A stretch of DNA of 64,000 nucleotides from Methylacidimicrobium tartarophylax (GTDB lineage: Bacteria; Verrucomicrobiota; Verrucomicrobiia; Methylacidiphilales; Methylacidiphilaceae), in contig NZ_CABFVA020000012.1 of the NCBI RefSeq assembly GCF_902143375.2, positions 1 through 64,000 of the forward strand, read 5' to 3'. The notes under the pieces were generated by a model, which had not been told where the DNA came from, searched no databases, and saw only the letters and a program-made list of their open reading frames with translations. The position numbers and the translations under genes are program-made. How positions within the stretch are numbered: position 1 is the first letter of the stretch; each line of letters opens with the position of its first letter. Positions 26,530 through 35,209 of the stretch are shown here, piece by piece.

Positions 26530-27445
26530 GACCCGACGTCTGCCGGCTGTCAAAGAGCCTCATCGCCCGGACGACTCCCAGGACACGGCTGACTTCGTGA
26601 GTGCGTAAGAGGTCGGTCTGGCCGAGGAGGGCGAGGACCGCGAAAAACGGTTCCGCGCATCGGACTTCCTGCTCGAAGCATTCGAAGGCGTGAGGCAGCG
26701 CATGGCAGACCGGCCAACCCAACTCGTGCAAGCGAAAGGTTCCCAAGAACATTTCCATTTGCCGCTCGATCCGCACCGCCCCGTCCTGGAGATTCGGATA
26801 ATAGAATCCTAGACCCGGATCAATCCAGAGCCTGCGCACTCCGGCGCTTTCCACTAAGCGGCACCGCGTTTCAAAATACGGCAGCAGGCTGCCGATGGCG
26901 TCGTCAGAGAGGCGAACCGAGCGGGGATCGCGCACATGCGCGCCTTCCACAAAGTTCAGGATCAACCCCGCGTCTTCCTTGGCAATGAGCGGAAGGAGTT
27001 CTTCCAGACCGTCTCTTCCGGTGAAGTTGATGATCGCAGCCCCCGCGCGAAGAGCGGCCTGCGCCACCAGAGGATAATAGGTTTCTACGGAAACAAGGAG
27101 TTGCCGAGCGACCAACCCTTCGACGACGGGGATCAGCTTATAAATCTGGGCTTCCGGTTCGACACGAGCCGCATAATCGAGGGAGGACTCGCTCCCGATA
27201 TCGAGGATGGACGCCCCGCTGTCGATCAGGAGCTGCCCCCGGCGGATCGCAGCTTCCGGTGTAAGGACCACACTCTCTCGATACCAGGAGTCGGGAGAGA
27301 GATTGACCACCCCCATGAGATGGGGAGAGGAGGCAGTCGATCGACCGCCGAAGGTCCTGCCCCGGAGATCGAACGCTTTGGTCGGCCGATCTAAGAGGGG
27401 AGCATATCGCTCAGCAAGACGGGCCAGATCGCGTAGCGAAAGCAC
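26501..27445 (-). CDS. Divergent dihydropteroate synthase-like (pterin-binding fold) protein
   Basis: A 314-residue TIM-barrel protein related to FolP. The signature LMGVVNLSPDSWYRES replaces the classical GILNVTPDSF, IDSGASILDIGSESS is close to the family, and RTHEVSRVLGV resembles the FolP terminus. Key residues differ: SVET stands for SIDT, DPGLGFYYPN lacks the Lys of GFGK, and no SRK motif is seen. It may be a paralogue with another role. The GTG start at 27443-27445 is backed by a strong AAGGAGG five to six bases upstream. It follows hisB by 24 bases. Confidence 0.75.
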   Translation of the reverse strand: MLSLRDLARLAERYAPLLDRPTKAFDLRGRTFGGRSTASSPHLMGVVNLSPDSWYRESVVLTPEAAIRRGQLLIDSGASILDIGSESSLDYAARVEPEAQIYKLIPVVEGLVARQLLVSVETYYPLVAQAALRAGAAIINFTGRDGLEELLPLIAKEDAGLILNFVEGAHVRDPRSVRLSDDAIGSLLPYFETRCRLVESAGVRRLWIDPGLGFYYPNLQDGAVRIERQMEMFLGTFRLHELGWPVCHALPHAFECFEQEVRCAEPFFAVLALLGQTDLLRTHEVSRVLGVVRAMRLFDSRQTSGPTLRQEVPG

Positions 27446-27469
27446 CTCCCCTCCTTTCCCAAGGTTGCG

Positions 27470-28072
27470 CTACAAAACCCCCTTCGTACTGGGTATATCG
27501 ACCACCCGCTCGTCCTTCTCCACGCTCATCGCCAGCGCACGCGCCACCCCTTTGAACGACGCCTCCAACAGGTGATGCGGATCCCTGCCGGCACGGATCT
27601 CGAGGTGGAGCGTCAACATCCCATGGACAGTCAGGGCCCGCAGAAATTCTTCGAGGAGTTGTGCGGAAAAGGAACCTGCGTAGAGAAGGGAGAGGGGAGG
27701 GGGATCCGCTTTGCTTAAGGCAAAAAACGGCCTGCCGCTCAGGTCGAGCGCCACCTGCGCCAAGGCCTCGTCCATCGGAATCAACGCGAATCCGTAGCGG
27801 CGAATACCTTTCTTGTCGCCCAGCGCCTTTCCCACGGCTTGTCCAAGGCAGATGCCCACATCCTCGACGGTGTGATGGAAGTCGACTTCGCGATCGCCGC
27901 GAGCATGAACCTGGAGGTCGAAGAGGCCATGTCGGCCGAAAAGGGAGAGCATGTGATCGAAGAAGGGAATCCCGGTCTCGCACTCCGCCCTTCCGGAACC
28001 GTCCAAGTGGAGCGAAAGAGAGATCTCGGTCTCTTTCGTCGATCGTTCGACCGTCGCCGTTCGTGGAGACAT
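27470..28072 (-). CDS. hisB: Imidazoleglycerol-phosphate dehydratase
   Basis: A 200-residue monofunctional enzyme of histidine synthesis. It carries the two metal-binding signatures FHHTVEDVGICLGQA and DPHHLLEASFKGVARAL and the FFDHML motif near residue 37. There is no histidinol-phosphatase domain. hisC lies separately at 50 kb. It is divergent from the first PilT-like gene, 43 bases away. Confidence 0.95.
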   Translation of the reverse strand: MSPRTATVERSTKETEISLSLHLDGSGRAECETGIPFFDHMLSLFGRHGLFDLQVHARGDREVDFHHTVEDVGICLGQAVGKALGDKKGIRRYGFALIPMDEALAQVALDLSGRPFFALSKADPPPLSLLYAGSFSAQLLEEFLRALTVHGMLTLHLEIRAGRDPHHLLEASFKGVARALAMSVEKDERVVDIPSTKGVL

Positions 28073-28115
28073 GACCCATTCCCTCTAGCAGAAACCGCTT
28101 CCTTCGCAAAGTACA

Positions 28116-29531
28116 ATGGCTCTTCCCGCGGGAAGATCGTCGGGGGCTCTCGCCCCCTCTGCCTCCCTCCGACCCCGGCAATGGAATCGCGCGGGCTTGG
28201 AATCGGTCTTCCGCCATCATAGAGTGGCGGCGGTAGGACGCTTATCCGTGGACCCTCTGGAGAACGAGCGCATTCTGGCGGTCGCCGTTGTCCGTCGCTG
28301 GCTGGAGGAGGCGCGGCTTCCCGCGATCCGCGCCGCCCTGTCGGCGTTGCCCGAGGCGAACGCGGCGGATCTGCTATGCGAACAGGGGATCATCGACTCG
28401 AACCAGCGGATTGCGCTGCAAGGGAAGGAGACGACGCGGCGGGAAGAAACGCGCCGACAGCCGTTCGTCGATCAGTGCTTGACGGAAGCCGCCGCGCAGG
28501 GAGCGTCCGACCTGCACTTGGTCCCATTCCATTCTCCTCTCTGCCGTTGCCTGGGGCTGCTCCGAGGTCTGGGAGCGAGCTGGGGCATCCTCTCCCCGCA
28601 GCAAACAGAAGAGCTGGTCGAACAGATTCTTCCGTCCCGCGATCGGGAAACACTGAAACGACAGGGATGGGCCTCCCTCCCCTACGGGCGAGAGCAGCCG
28701 CGAGCCCGGCTTACCGTCGGCCGCGATGCAACGAGCTACTTTCTGAGCTTTCGCTTGCCATTTCCCGATCCGATCGAACTGCGTGCGCTCGGAATGGAAG
28801 ACGCGGGGGAACTGGCCGCAATCCCATCGGGGCTGGTGGTCGTTGCGGGCGGTGTCGGCCAGGGGAAAACGACTCTTTTCTCGGCCCTTGCCCGGCGCAT
28901 CCACCGCACGCGCACCGGAAGGCTCGTCCTCTTGGAGCAACTTCCGGAACATCCCTGGAAGGAAGAGGGCCGGCCGATCGTCCGCATCGCCTTTTCCGAC
29001 CTCAGGGCGGATCGCAACAAGGTTCTTCGCGCGGCTTTTGCGCTCGACCCCGATATTCTCCTTCTTGATGCCTCCGTCGGACGGGGAACGCTTCGCCTGC
29101 TGGTCGAGGAGACCGCCCGGACCGGCGTACTGGTGATGGCGACGCTCGGTCTTCGAAGCGTAACGGAGGCCCTGCGGGAGCTCTGTGCGGCGATGCCCCA
29201 TGGGGGGAGCCGTTCCTTGCTCGTGCGAACCCTCCGGGCCATTCTCTCCCTGGAACTGGTGCCGCTTGCCACAGGGAAAGGGCGCGTAGCCGCATGCGAA
29301 CTCTTTCGAAATGTACCGGCGGCGGGAGTCGCCTTGTTGAAGGCGGACCCTAGTCGGCTAGAGAACGTTCTCGACGCGGCAGGCGGATCTCATTTTCAGC
29401 CGATCGACGACTCTCTTTGGCGGCTGTTTCAACAAGGTCTTATCAGGATGGAGGGCGCTTATACCCGCTGTCGAAACCGGTCGCGATGGGCGGAGAGAAT
29501 GCACGCGCCCAATCCTTCCCGCGTCTGGTGA
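28116..29531 (+). CDS. PilT/GspE-like ATPase, degenerate, copy 1
   Basis: A 471-residue protein of the secretion/twitching ATPase family. The region from about 115 (EAAAQGASDLHLVP) to 430 follows the PilT plan: Walker A VAGGVGQGKTTLF near 245 and DPDILLLDASVG at the Walker B site, where PilT has a Glu in VGEMRD. The His-box ATLHT is replaced by ATLGLRS. ATP binding looks possible, hydrolysis doubtful. The start is uncertain, with GTG codons about 36 residues in as alternatives. It overlaps the second copy by 46 bases. Confidence 0.7.
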   Translation: MALPAGRSSGALAPSASLRPRQWNRAGLESVFRHHRVAAVGRLSVDPLENERILAVAVVRRWLEEARLPAIRAALSALPEANAADLLCEQGIIDSNQRIALQGKETTRREETRRQPFVDQCLTEAAAQGASDLHLVPFHSPLCRCLGLLRGLGASWGILSPQQTEELVEQILPSRDRETLKRQGWASLPYGREQPRARLTVGRDATSYFLSFRLPFPDPIELRALGMEDAGELAAIPSGLVVVAGGVGQGKTTLFSALARRIHRTRTGRLVLLEQLPEHPWKEEGRPIVRIAFSDLRADRNKVLRAAFALDPDILLLDASVGRGTLRLLVEETARTGVLVMATLGLRSVTEALRELCAAMPHGGSRSLLVRTLRAILSLELVPLATGKGRVAACELFRNVPAAGVALLKADPSRLENVLDAAGGSHFQPIDDSLWRLFQQGLIRMEGAYTRCRNRSRWAERMHAPNPSRVW

Positions 29532-30643
29532 AGAATCTCAACGACATTCTAGGGTCGGCCCTTCAAGCCCGCTCGACCGCCATCCACCTCTTCGAGGGGG
29601 AAGCACCCTCCGCGCGGGTGGACGGAGAGCTCCACCCCTTGCCGTTCGCTCCGGTCTCGCGCCAGCAGGCGACCCTTTGGCTTCAAACGCTGGTCGGCCA
29701 CGAGGGATGGAGCGAGGCGGAGCAAATCGGCACCGGCCAATTTCTCTTTTCCGGTCCCGACGGCGTTCTCTTTCGCGGTCGTTTCCTTTCGGGAGAACAG
29801 GGTCTTGGAGCCGTCCTTCTGCCTATCCTTCCCCCGCCAGCGATTGACGAACGGAACCTCCCTCCCGCTCTTCGCCATTTAGCCGACCTTCGAGGGCTGG
29901 TTGTGCTCGGGGGCGGAATTGCCACAGGGAAGACAACCCTCCTCGGCAGCCTGGTCGCTTGGCTGAGCAGCTCCCAATCCTGGCATATCCTCGTGCTGGA
30001 AGACGCACCCGCCCGATTTTCCTACCGTCCGGAACAGAGCTGGATCAGCCACTGGGAGATTCCTCGGCATTTTCCCGACATGACCAGCGCACTGGTCTCT
30101 GCTCTTGCTCTGGAGGGGGAACTGGTGGCCATCGATTCCCTGCGCGAGGCGGCGGAGATCGAAGCGGCGCTCGATCTCGCGGAATCCGGCAAGTTGGTGC
30201 TCGCCGCTCATGAGGCCGAGGGCGGAGCTGCCGGCGCGATCACAAGCTTGCTTCGAACGCTCGCCCAGAGCGGCAAGCGTTCGGAAGCCGACCGTCTGGC
30301 GGCAACCCTGCGCACTGCTGTCTCCCAGACCCTCCTGCCCCGTCGGGATGGGCAGGGAGTCGCCGTCCTCTACGAGATCCTGCCCGGCCATCCCGCAGTA
30401 GCAGCGGCCATTCGCGCCGAAGCATCCGCTTCTCTGGGAGAGTTCGTTCAAGTCGGCCCGCCGGGCGGCAAGCGCGTCGACGAAGCCATCCTGGACCTCT
30501 GGGAAGCCGGAATGGTCACTGCCGACGATGCCTTTCGTCATGCCAGGGACAAAGAGCGAGTCCTTGCTCATCTCGACGGAGCCAAGGGGGGGATCGCTCC
30601 CTCCACGGAAATCGGATCGACCACCCGCCTCGCCTCGGAGTGA
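29486..30643 (+). CDS. PilT-like ATPase, degenerate, copy 2
   Basis: A 385-residue relative of the preceding protein. Walker A is VLGGGIATGKTTLLGSL at about 145-160; LVAIDSLREAAEIEAALDLA matches the PilT Walker B region but with Asp-Ser for Gly-Glu, and LVLAAHEAEG replaces the His-box. QTLLPRRDGQG matches the PilT SQTLLPR element. I chose the ATG at 29486 because the family similarity begins at LNDILGSALQARSTAIHL. The stop falls inside the antisense tRNA-Pro gene, overlapping it by nine bases. Confidence 0.7.
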   Translation: MGGENARAQSFPRLVKNLNDILGSALQARSTAIHLFEGEAPSARVDGELHPLPFAPVSRQQATLWLQTLVGHEGWSEAEQIGTGQFLFSGPDGVLFRGRFLSGEQGLGAVLLPILPPPAIDERNLPPALRHLADLRGLVVLGGGIATGKTTLLGSLVAWLSSSQSWHILVLEDAPARFSYRPEQSWISHWEIPRHFPDMTSALVSALALEGELVAIDSLREAAEIEAALDLAESGKLVLAAHEAEGGAAGAITSLLRTLAQSGKRSEADRLAATLRTAVSQTLLPRRDGQGVAVLYEILPGHPAVAAAIRAEASASLGEFVQVGPPGGKRVDEAILDLWEAGMVTADDAFRHARDKERVLAHLDGAKGGIAPSTEIGSTTRLASE

Positions 30644-30709
30644 CAGGATTCGAACCTGCGACTTCTTGCTCCCAAAGCAAGCGCTCTAACCAGGCTGAGC
30701 TACACTCCG
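30635..30709 (-). tRNA. tRNA-Pro (anticodon UGG)
   Basis: The minus strand folds into a cloverleaf: acceptor CGGAGTG/CACTCCG, D-arm GTAGCTCAGCCTGG, anticodon stem CTTGC/GCAAG around TTTGGGA giving TGG, and T-arm GTTCGAATCC. The discriminator is A; CCA is not encoded. Confidence 0.95.
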
Positions 30710-30938
30710 TCTTTCCGGGCAGAGCGGCCTCCCGCTCCGGGATCGCCTCTTCGCCTACGAATACCTTATGGTTGGTATTAAAAAAGACAAATTGCTGCTT
30801 CTTCTCCTTTTCGCCATGTTATGGTCGCGACAAAGTGTAGAGTTTTCTCCGAGAGCGCTAGGTCTTTCCCGGAGAGCTGAAGTCGGCACGGTTATTGCTC
30901 ACCGGGAAGAAAAGGAAAACGAAGAAACCACTGGATTC

Positions 30939-31727
30939 ATGAGTCTTCAAATCTGCGACCTCCATGCAAGAATCGTCGAACGGGCCATTCTCCGTGGGAT
31001 TTCCCTCGAGATTCGGCCAGGGGAGACCCATGCCATCATGGGCCCGAACGGGTCCGGGAAAAGCACCCTCTCCAAGGTGCTGGCCGGCCATCCCGATTAC
31101 GAAGTCACCCAGGGCTCCGTTGTCTTGGACGGCGTCTCGCTCCTCGAGCGGGAGCCCGACGAGCGCGCGAGAATGGGGCTTTTCCTCGCTTTTCAATACC
31201 CCTGCGAGATCCCCGGAGTCAGCATCGCCAACTTCCTGCGCGCCGCTACACAAGCTCGGCTCCCCGAGGGGGAGTCGCTCTCCGTGACCGACTTCTACCA
31301 GAAGCTCTATCACGAAATGGACGCCCTCGGTATGCAGCGCACCTTCAGCTCCCGCCCGCTCAATTCCGGGTTTTCCGGGGGAGAGAAGAAACGGGCGGAA
31401 ATCCTGCAAATGGCCATGCTCCAACCCCGCTACGCCGTTCTGGATGAAACGGACAGCGGCCTCGACATCGATGCCCTGAAGGTCGTCGCCGGTGGGGTCA
31501 ATCGACTGCGCGGCCCGGAAGCGGGTCTCCTCATCATCACTCACTATCAGAGGCTCCTCGATTATATCTCGCCCGACTTCGTCCACGTCATGGTCGCCGG
31601 CCGGATCGTCCAGAGCGGAGGTCCTGAACTCGCTTTAGAGCTCGAGAAGCGCGGATACGGCTTCCTGGAGGAGCGATACGGCTCCTCGGAAGTTTCTCCC
31701 CTGGCGGGGGCAGGTACTCCGGGATAG
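30939..31727 (+). CDS. sufC: Fe-S cluster assembly ATPase SufC
   Basis: A 262-residue ABC-type ATPase that powers the SufBCD scaffold. Walker [17 protein letters not shown], the Q-loop region [20 protein letters not shown], the ABC signature [13 protein letters not shown] and Walker [17 protein letters not shown] are all intact. The ATG at 30939 starts [12 protein letters not shown]; the frame upstream is open but not homologous. It heads the operon sufC-sufB-sufD-sufT. The 229 bases upstream hold no gene besides tRNA-Pro. Confidence 0.95.
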   Translation: MSLQICDLHARIVERAILRGISLEIRPGETHAIMGPNGSGKSTLSKVLAGHPDYEVTQGSVVLDGVSLLEREPDERARMGLFLAFQYPCEIPGVSIANFLRAATQARLPEGESLSVTDFYQKLYHEMDALGMQRTFSSRPLNSGFSGGEKKRAEILQMAMLQPRYAVLDETDSGLDIDALKVVAGGVNRLRGPEAGLLIITHYQRLLDYISPDFVHVMVAGRIVQSGGPELALELEKRGYGFLEERYGSSEVSPLAGAGTPG

Positions 31728-31751
31728 GTTAAAGAAAAGGAAGACTCGATT

Positions 31752-33176
31752 ATGACCGAACAGCAGGCGATTGCCGGAACGGATCTGCTCCAACTCGACC
31801 GGGGCGTGGGAGACTTTCACTATAAGATGGAGTATGCCTACGACGCGGGAGCGGGCCTCTCCGAGCAGACCATCGATTATATCTGCGAGGCCAAGAACGA
31901 CCCCGAGTGGCTCCGCGACTTCCGCAAACGGGCATTAGCAACCTTCCTCCGAGAACCGCTTCCGACTCACTGGGCAAGCAAGCAATTGGCGGAGCTCGAC
32001 TTTTCCCAGATCCGGTATTATCTCGCCCACGGCCAGAAGGCCGGCAGGACCTGGGAAGATGTTCCGGAGGAAATGAAACGGACCTTCGAGCGACTCGGCG
32101 TGCCAGAACAGGAACGAAAGTTTTTGGCCGGAGTCGAGGCCCAGTTCGACAGCGAGGCGGCGTATTCCAACATGAAAGAAGCGCTGCGCGACCAAGGCGT
32201 CATCTTCGTGGGGAGCACCGAGGGGCTTCACAAGCACCCGGAAATTTTCCGCAAATGGTTCGGCAAGGTCATTCCGACGGGCGACAACAAATTTGCCGCA
32301 TTGAACAGCGCGGTTTTTAGCGGCGGGAGCTTTATCTACATCCCTCCGGGGGTCAAGCTGAGCCATCCGCTGCAAGCCTATTTCCGGATCAATGCGGAAA
32401 GCTTCGGCCAATTCGAACGCACTCTCATCATCGCCGACGAGGGCTCCGAAGTGACCTACATGGAGGGCTGCACGGCACCTCGCTTCGATACGGCGACGCT
32501 TCACAGCGCTGTCGTCGAGCTGGTGGCGCTTCCGGGAGCCAAGATCCAGTATATTACGGTTCAAAATTGGAGTCCCAACGTCTTCAACCTGGTCACCAAG
32601 AGGGGGATGGCTATGGAAAACTCGGAGATTCGTTGGATCGATTGCAACATCGGCTCCCGTTTGACGATGAAATATCCTGCGGTAATCCTTCGCGGCCGGA
32701 AGGCGCGCGGAGAGGTCCTCAGCATCGCGCTGGCCAACAACGGTCAGCACCAGGATACCGGGGCCAAGATGATCCATCTCGCCGATGAGACGACCAGCAA
32801 CATCATTGCAAAAAGCATCAGCATCGGCGAAGGGCGCTCCAGCTATCGGGGATTGGTGAAGATTCCGAACCATCTCAAGGGTTGTAGAAACAACACGGAA
32901 TGCGATGCGCTTCTCATCAACACAAGCTCCCGCACCGATACCTACCCGGCCATCACTCTCCGCGGGAACCGGAGCTCGGTCCAACATGAGGCAAGCGTGA
33001 GCAAGATCAGCGCGGAACAGATCTTCTATATGCAGCAGCGCGGCCTGCCGGAGGCCGAAGCCATGAGTTTGAGTGTCAACGGCTTTGTCAACGATCTCGT
33101 CCGAGAGTTCCCGATGGAATACAGCGTCGAACTCAAACGATTGATCGACCTGGAGATGGAAGGCTCCGTCGGTTGA
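31752..33176 (+). CDS. sufB: Fe-S cluster assembly scaffold SufB
   Basis: A 474-residue beta-helix scaffold protein on which Fe-S clusters are built. Typical stretches are [79 protein letters not shown] and [15 protein letters not shown]. It follows sufC by 24 bases and precedes sufD. Confidence 0.96.
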   Translation: MTEQQAIAGTDLLQLDRGVGDFHYKMEYAYDAGAGLSEQTIDYICEAKNDPEWLRDFRKRALATFLREPLPTHWASKQLAELDFSQIRYYLAHGQKAGRTWEDVPEEMKRTFERLGVPEQERKFLAGVEAQFDSEAAYSNMKEALRDQGVIFVGSTEGLHKHPEIFRKWFGKVIPTGDNKFAALNSAVFSGGSFIYIPPGVKLSHPLQAYFRINAESFGQFERTLIIADEGSEVTYMEGCTAPRFDTATLHSAVVELVALPGAKIQYITVQNWSPNVFNLVTKRGMAMENSEIRWIDCNIGSRLTMKYPAVILRGRKARGEVLSIALANNGQHQDTGAKMIHLADETTSNIIAKSISIGEGRSSYRGLVKIPNHLKGCRNNTECDALLINTSSRTDTYPAITLRGNRSSVQHEASVSKISAEQIFYMQQRGLPEAEAMSLSVNGFVNDLVREFPMEYSVELKRLIDLEMEGSVG

Positions 33177-33202
33177 ACGTCGATCGAGGACGGGACGTGA
33201 AC

Positions 33203-34507
33203 ATGATCAGACGAATGCTCCCCGAAATGTACAACGGCGGAACAAAGCAGACCCCGCTTCCCACCTGGTGGAAGGAAATCCAAGAAGCGGCATGGGTCGA
33301 CTACGAGCGCTTGCCTATGCCGAGCCGTAAAGACGAGCGGTGGCGCTTTACTGATCTCGGTAAGCTGGCGTTCACCGGGTACACGGCTGGGTTTCCCGTC
33401 CCGGAGCCCTCCCGGACCGAACTTCAGGCCTTCTTTCAGCGCGGACAGGCGCCTGCCCTTTTATTTGCCAACGATTCTCTTCTCTTTTCCCGATCGCTCT
33501 CCCCGGAAGCGAAGAAAAAAGGTGTTCTCCTTACCCCTCTGCTCGAGGCCGCGAACGGCGCAGCAGACCTTCTGAAAAGCTACCTCTTCCGCGAACGGGT
33601 CGCCCTGGGCGCGGAGAAACTCGAAACCCTCCATCGCGCCTGCGCCACCGCAGGAGCCCTGTTGTACGTCCCCGCCGGAGTCGAGTTGGAGCAGACCGTG
33701 GATCTCTCCTTCTGGTTGAGCGAGGAGAATGCGGCGACTTTCCCTCACATCCTGGTCGTCCTCCAGGAAAATGCCCGCGCGCGGATTCACCTCCGGTTCG
33801 GCTCCACAAACCCCAAGGGGGGATTTGCCTGTTCCGTGCAGGAGCTTTTCCTTGGCGCGGGAGCCCAACTCGAAATCTTCACGGGTCGGAACTGGGCGGA
33901 AGGAACCTGTTCGTTCGATCTCGCCTCCGTCCGACTTGACCGCGATGCGAATTCCACGAGCTTCCAGTTGAATCGAGGGGGAGGATATACGCGGACCGAA
34001 AGCAGAAGCCGCCTCCTCGGTCCCGGCTCCCGGAGCGTCATGCTCTCCGCCACCATGGCGCGAGATCGACAGGAATTTGACCAGCGTTCCTTTCAGGAGC
34101 ACTCCGCACCGAACACAAGAAGCGACCTTCTCTACAAAAGCGCCTTGTACGACTCCTCTCGAACGATCTTCGCCGGCATGATCGACGTCGACCCGGGAGC
34201 TCAACAGACGGATGCCTATCAGAGCAACCGCAATCTCCTCTTGAGCCCGGACGCCGAGGCCAACGCTTTACCCGGACTGGAAATTCTGGCCAATGACGTT
34301 CGCTGCACTCATGGCGCTACCATTGGGCAGGTTGACCCGGAAGAGCTCTTCTATTGCCTGCAACGCGGCATCCCGCTCGAAGCCGCGCAGCGGCTTTTCG
34401 TTCTGGGCTTTTTAACCGACGTGATCGACCGGATTCCGGATGCCGATGCCAAGCGGACCCTGGCTGAGGAGATCGACTCCTCCCTGAGCCAACCAAGACG
34501 TCCCTGA
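33203..34507 (+). CDS. sufD: Fe-S cluster assembly protein SufD
   Basis: A 434-residue partner of SufB. The N-terminal LPMPSRKDERWRFTDLGKL is the usual SufD opening; the C-terminal half contains AGMIDVDPGAQQTDAYQSNRNLLL, LEILANDVRCTHGATIG and the family LFYCLQRGIP. I chose the ATG at 33203, with GGGA seven bases upstream; the open frame starts earlier at a TTG overlapping the sufB stop. It is followed after 105 bases by sufT. Confidence 0.92.
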   Translation: MIRRMLPEMYNGGTKQTPLPTWWKEIQEAAWVDYERLPMPSRKDERWRFTDLGKLAFTGYTAGFPVPEPSRTELQAFFQRGQAPALLFANDSLLFSRSLSPEAKKKGVLLTPLLEAANGAADLLKSYLFRERVALGAEKLETLHRACATAGALLYVPAGVELEQTVDLSFWLSEENAATFPHILVVLQENARARIHLRFGSTNPKGGFACSVQELFLGAGAQLEIFTGRNWAEGTCSFDLASVRLDRDANSTSFQLNRGGGYTRTESRSRLLGPGSRSVMLSATMARDRQEFDQRSFQEHSAPNTRSDLLYKSALYDSSRTIFAGMIDVDPGAQQTDAYQSNRNLLLSPDAEANALPGLEILANDVRCTHGATIGQVDPEELFYCLQRGIPLEAAQRLFVLGFLTDVIDRIPDADAKRTLAEEIDSSLSQPRRP

Positions 34508-34612
34508 ACCTTCTTCCGAACTTCCTCGCGTCTACTTCCCTATTGCCTCCGGCTCAAGGAGAATCTAACCTTCGATCCATTCAGCCTAAGATCGGCGAAG
34601 CGAGGAACAACA

Positions 34613-35161
34613 ATGGCACAAGAATCCGTCTTCTTAACTCGAACCGTGGATGCGGTACAGATCCCCAGCGGCGCGCCTATCCAACTTCAGAAGGACAAGC
34701 CGGTGGTGATCACGCAATCCCTCGGCGGATCGTTCACTCTCTTGTACGATGCCCGCTCCCTGGTACGCCTGGATGCCAAGGATGCCGACGCCATCGGCCA
34801 AGCCTCGCGTGCGGAGGAGTCCGGGGCTCTGCCTCAGCCCGGGGCGCACGTGGATGAGGAAATGGTCTACAGCCGCCTCCGAGAGGTTTTCGACCCGGAA
34901 ATACCCGTCAATATTGTCGACCTGGGCCTGATCTACGACTGCCAGATTCTCCCTCGCGAAGAGGGCACCTTCGAGATCGTGATCAAGATGACGCTCACCG
35001 CTCCCGGCTGCGGCATGGGTGTCGTCATTGCCCAGGATGCCCAATCCCGCATTCGACAAATTCCCAACGTGGCGGATGCTCGTGTCGATCTGGTTTGGGA
35101 TCCGCCATGGAACCCAGGGATGATCAGCGAGCAAGGCAAGATGCAGCTCGGGCTGATCTAG
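34613..35161 (+). CDS. sufT: SufT-family Fe-S maturation protein (MIP18/DUF59 domain)
   Basis: A 182-residue protein. Its N-terminal 75 residues (VQIPSGAPIQLQKDKPVVITQSLGGSFTL) match the SufT-specific extension and the rest is a MIP18/DUF59 domain with EVFDPEIPVNIVDLGLIYD and the conserved Cys in MTLTAPGCGMG. SufT acts in maturation or carrier steps of Fe-S proteins. It is the last gene of the suf operon. sufS and sufA/sufE are absent here. Confidence 0.88.
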   Translation: MAQESVFLTRTVDAVQIPSGAPIQLQKDKPVVITQSLGGSFTLLYDARSLVRLDAKDADAIGQASRAEESGALPQPGAHVDEEMVYSRLREVFDPEIPVNIVDLGLIYDCQILPREEGTFEIVIKMTLTAPGCGMGVVIAQDAQSRIRQIPNVADARVDLVWDPPWNPGMISEQGKMQLGLI

Positions 35162-35206
35162 CCCCCATTTCTCGCAAATTTCGTAGCCGAGGCGCGCCGG
35201 CTTAAC
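35162..35206 (-). repeat. Relic of the dispersed repeat (one end)
   Basis: CATTTCTCGCAAATTTCGTA followed by GCCGAGGCGCGCCGGCTTA resembles the first 45 bases of copy D. It fills the gap between the convergent sufT and amidase genes. Confidence 0.5.
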
Positions 35207-35209
35207 TCG

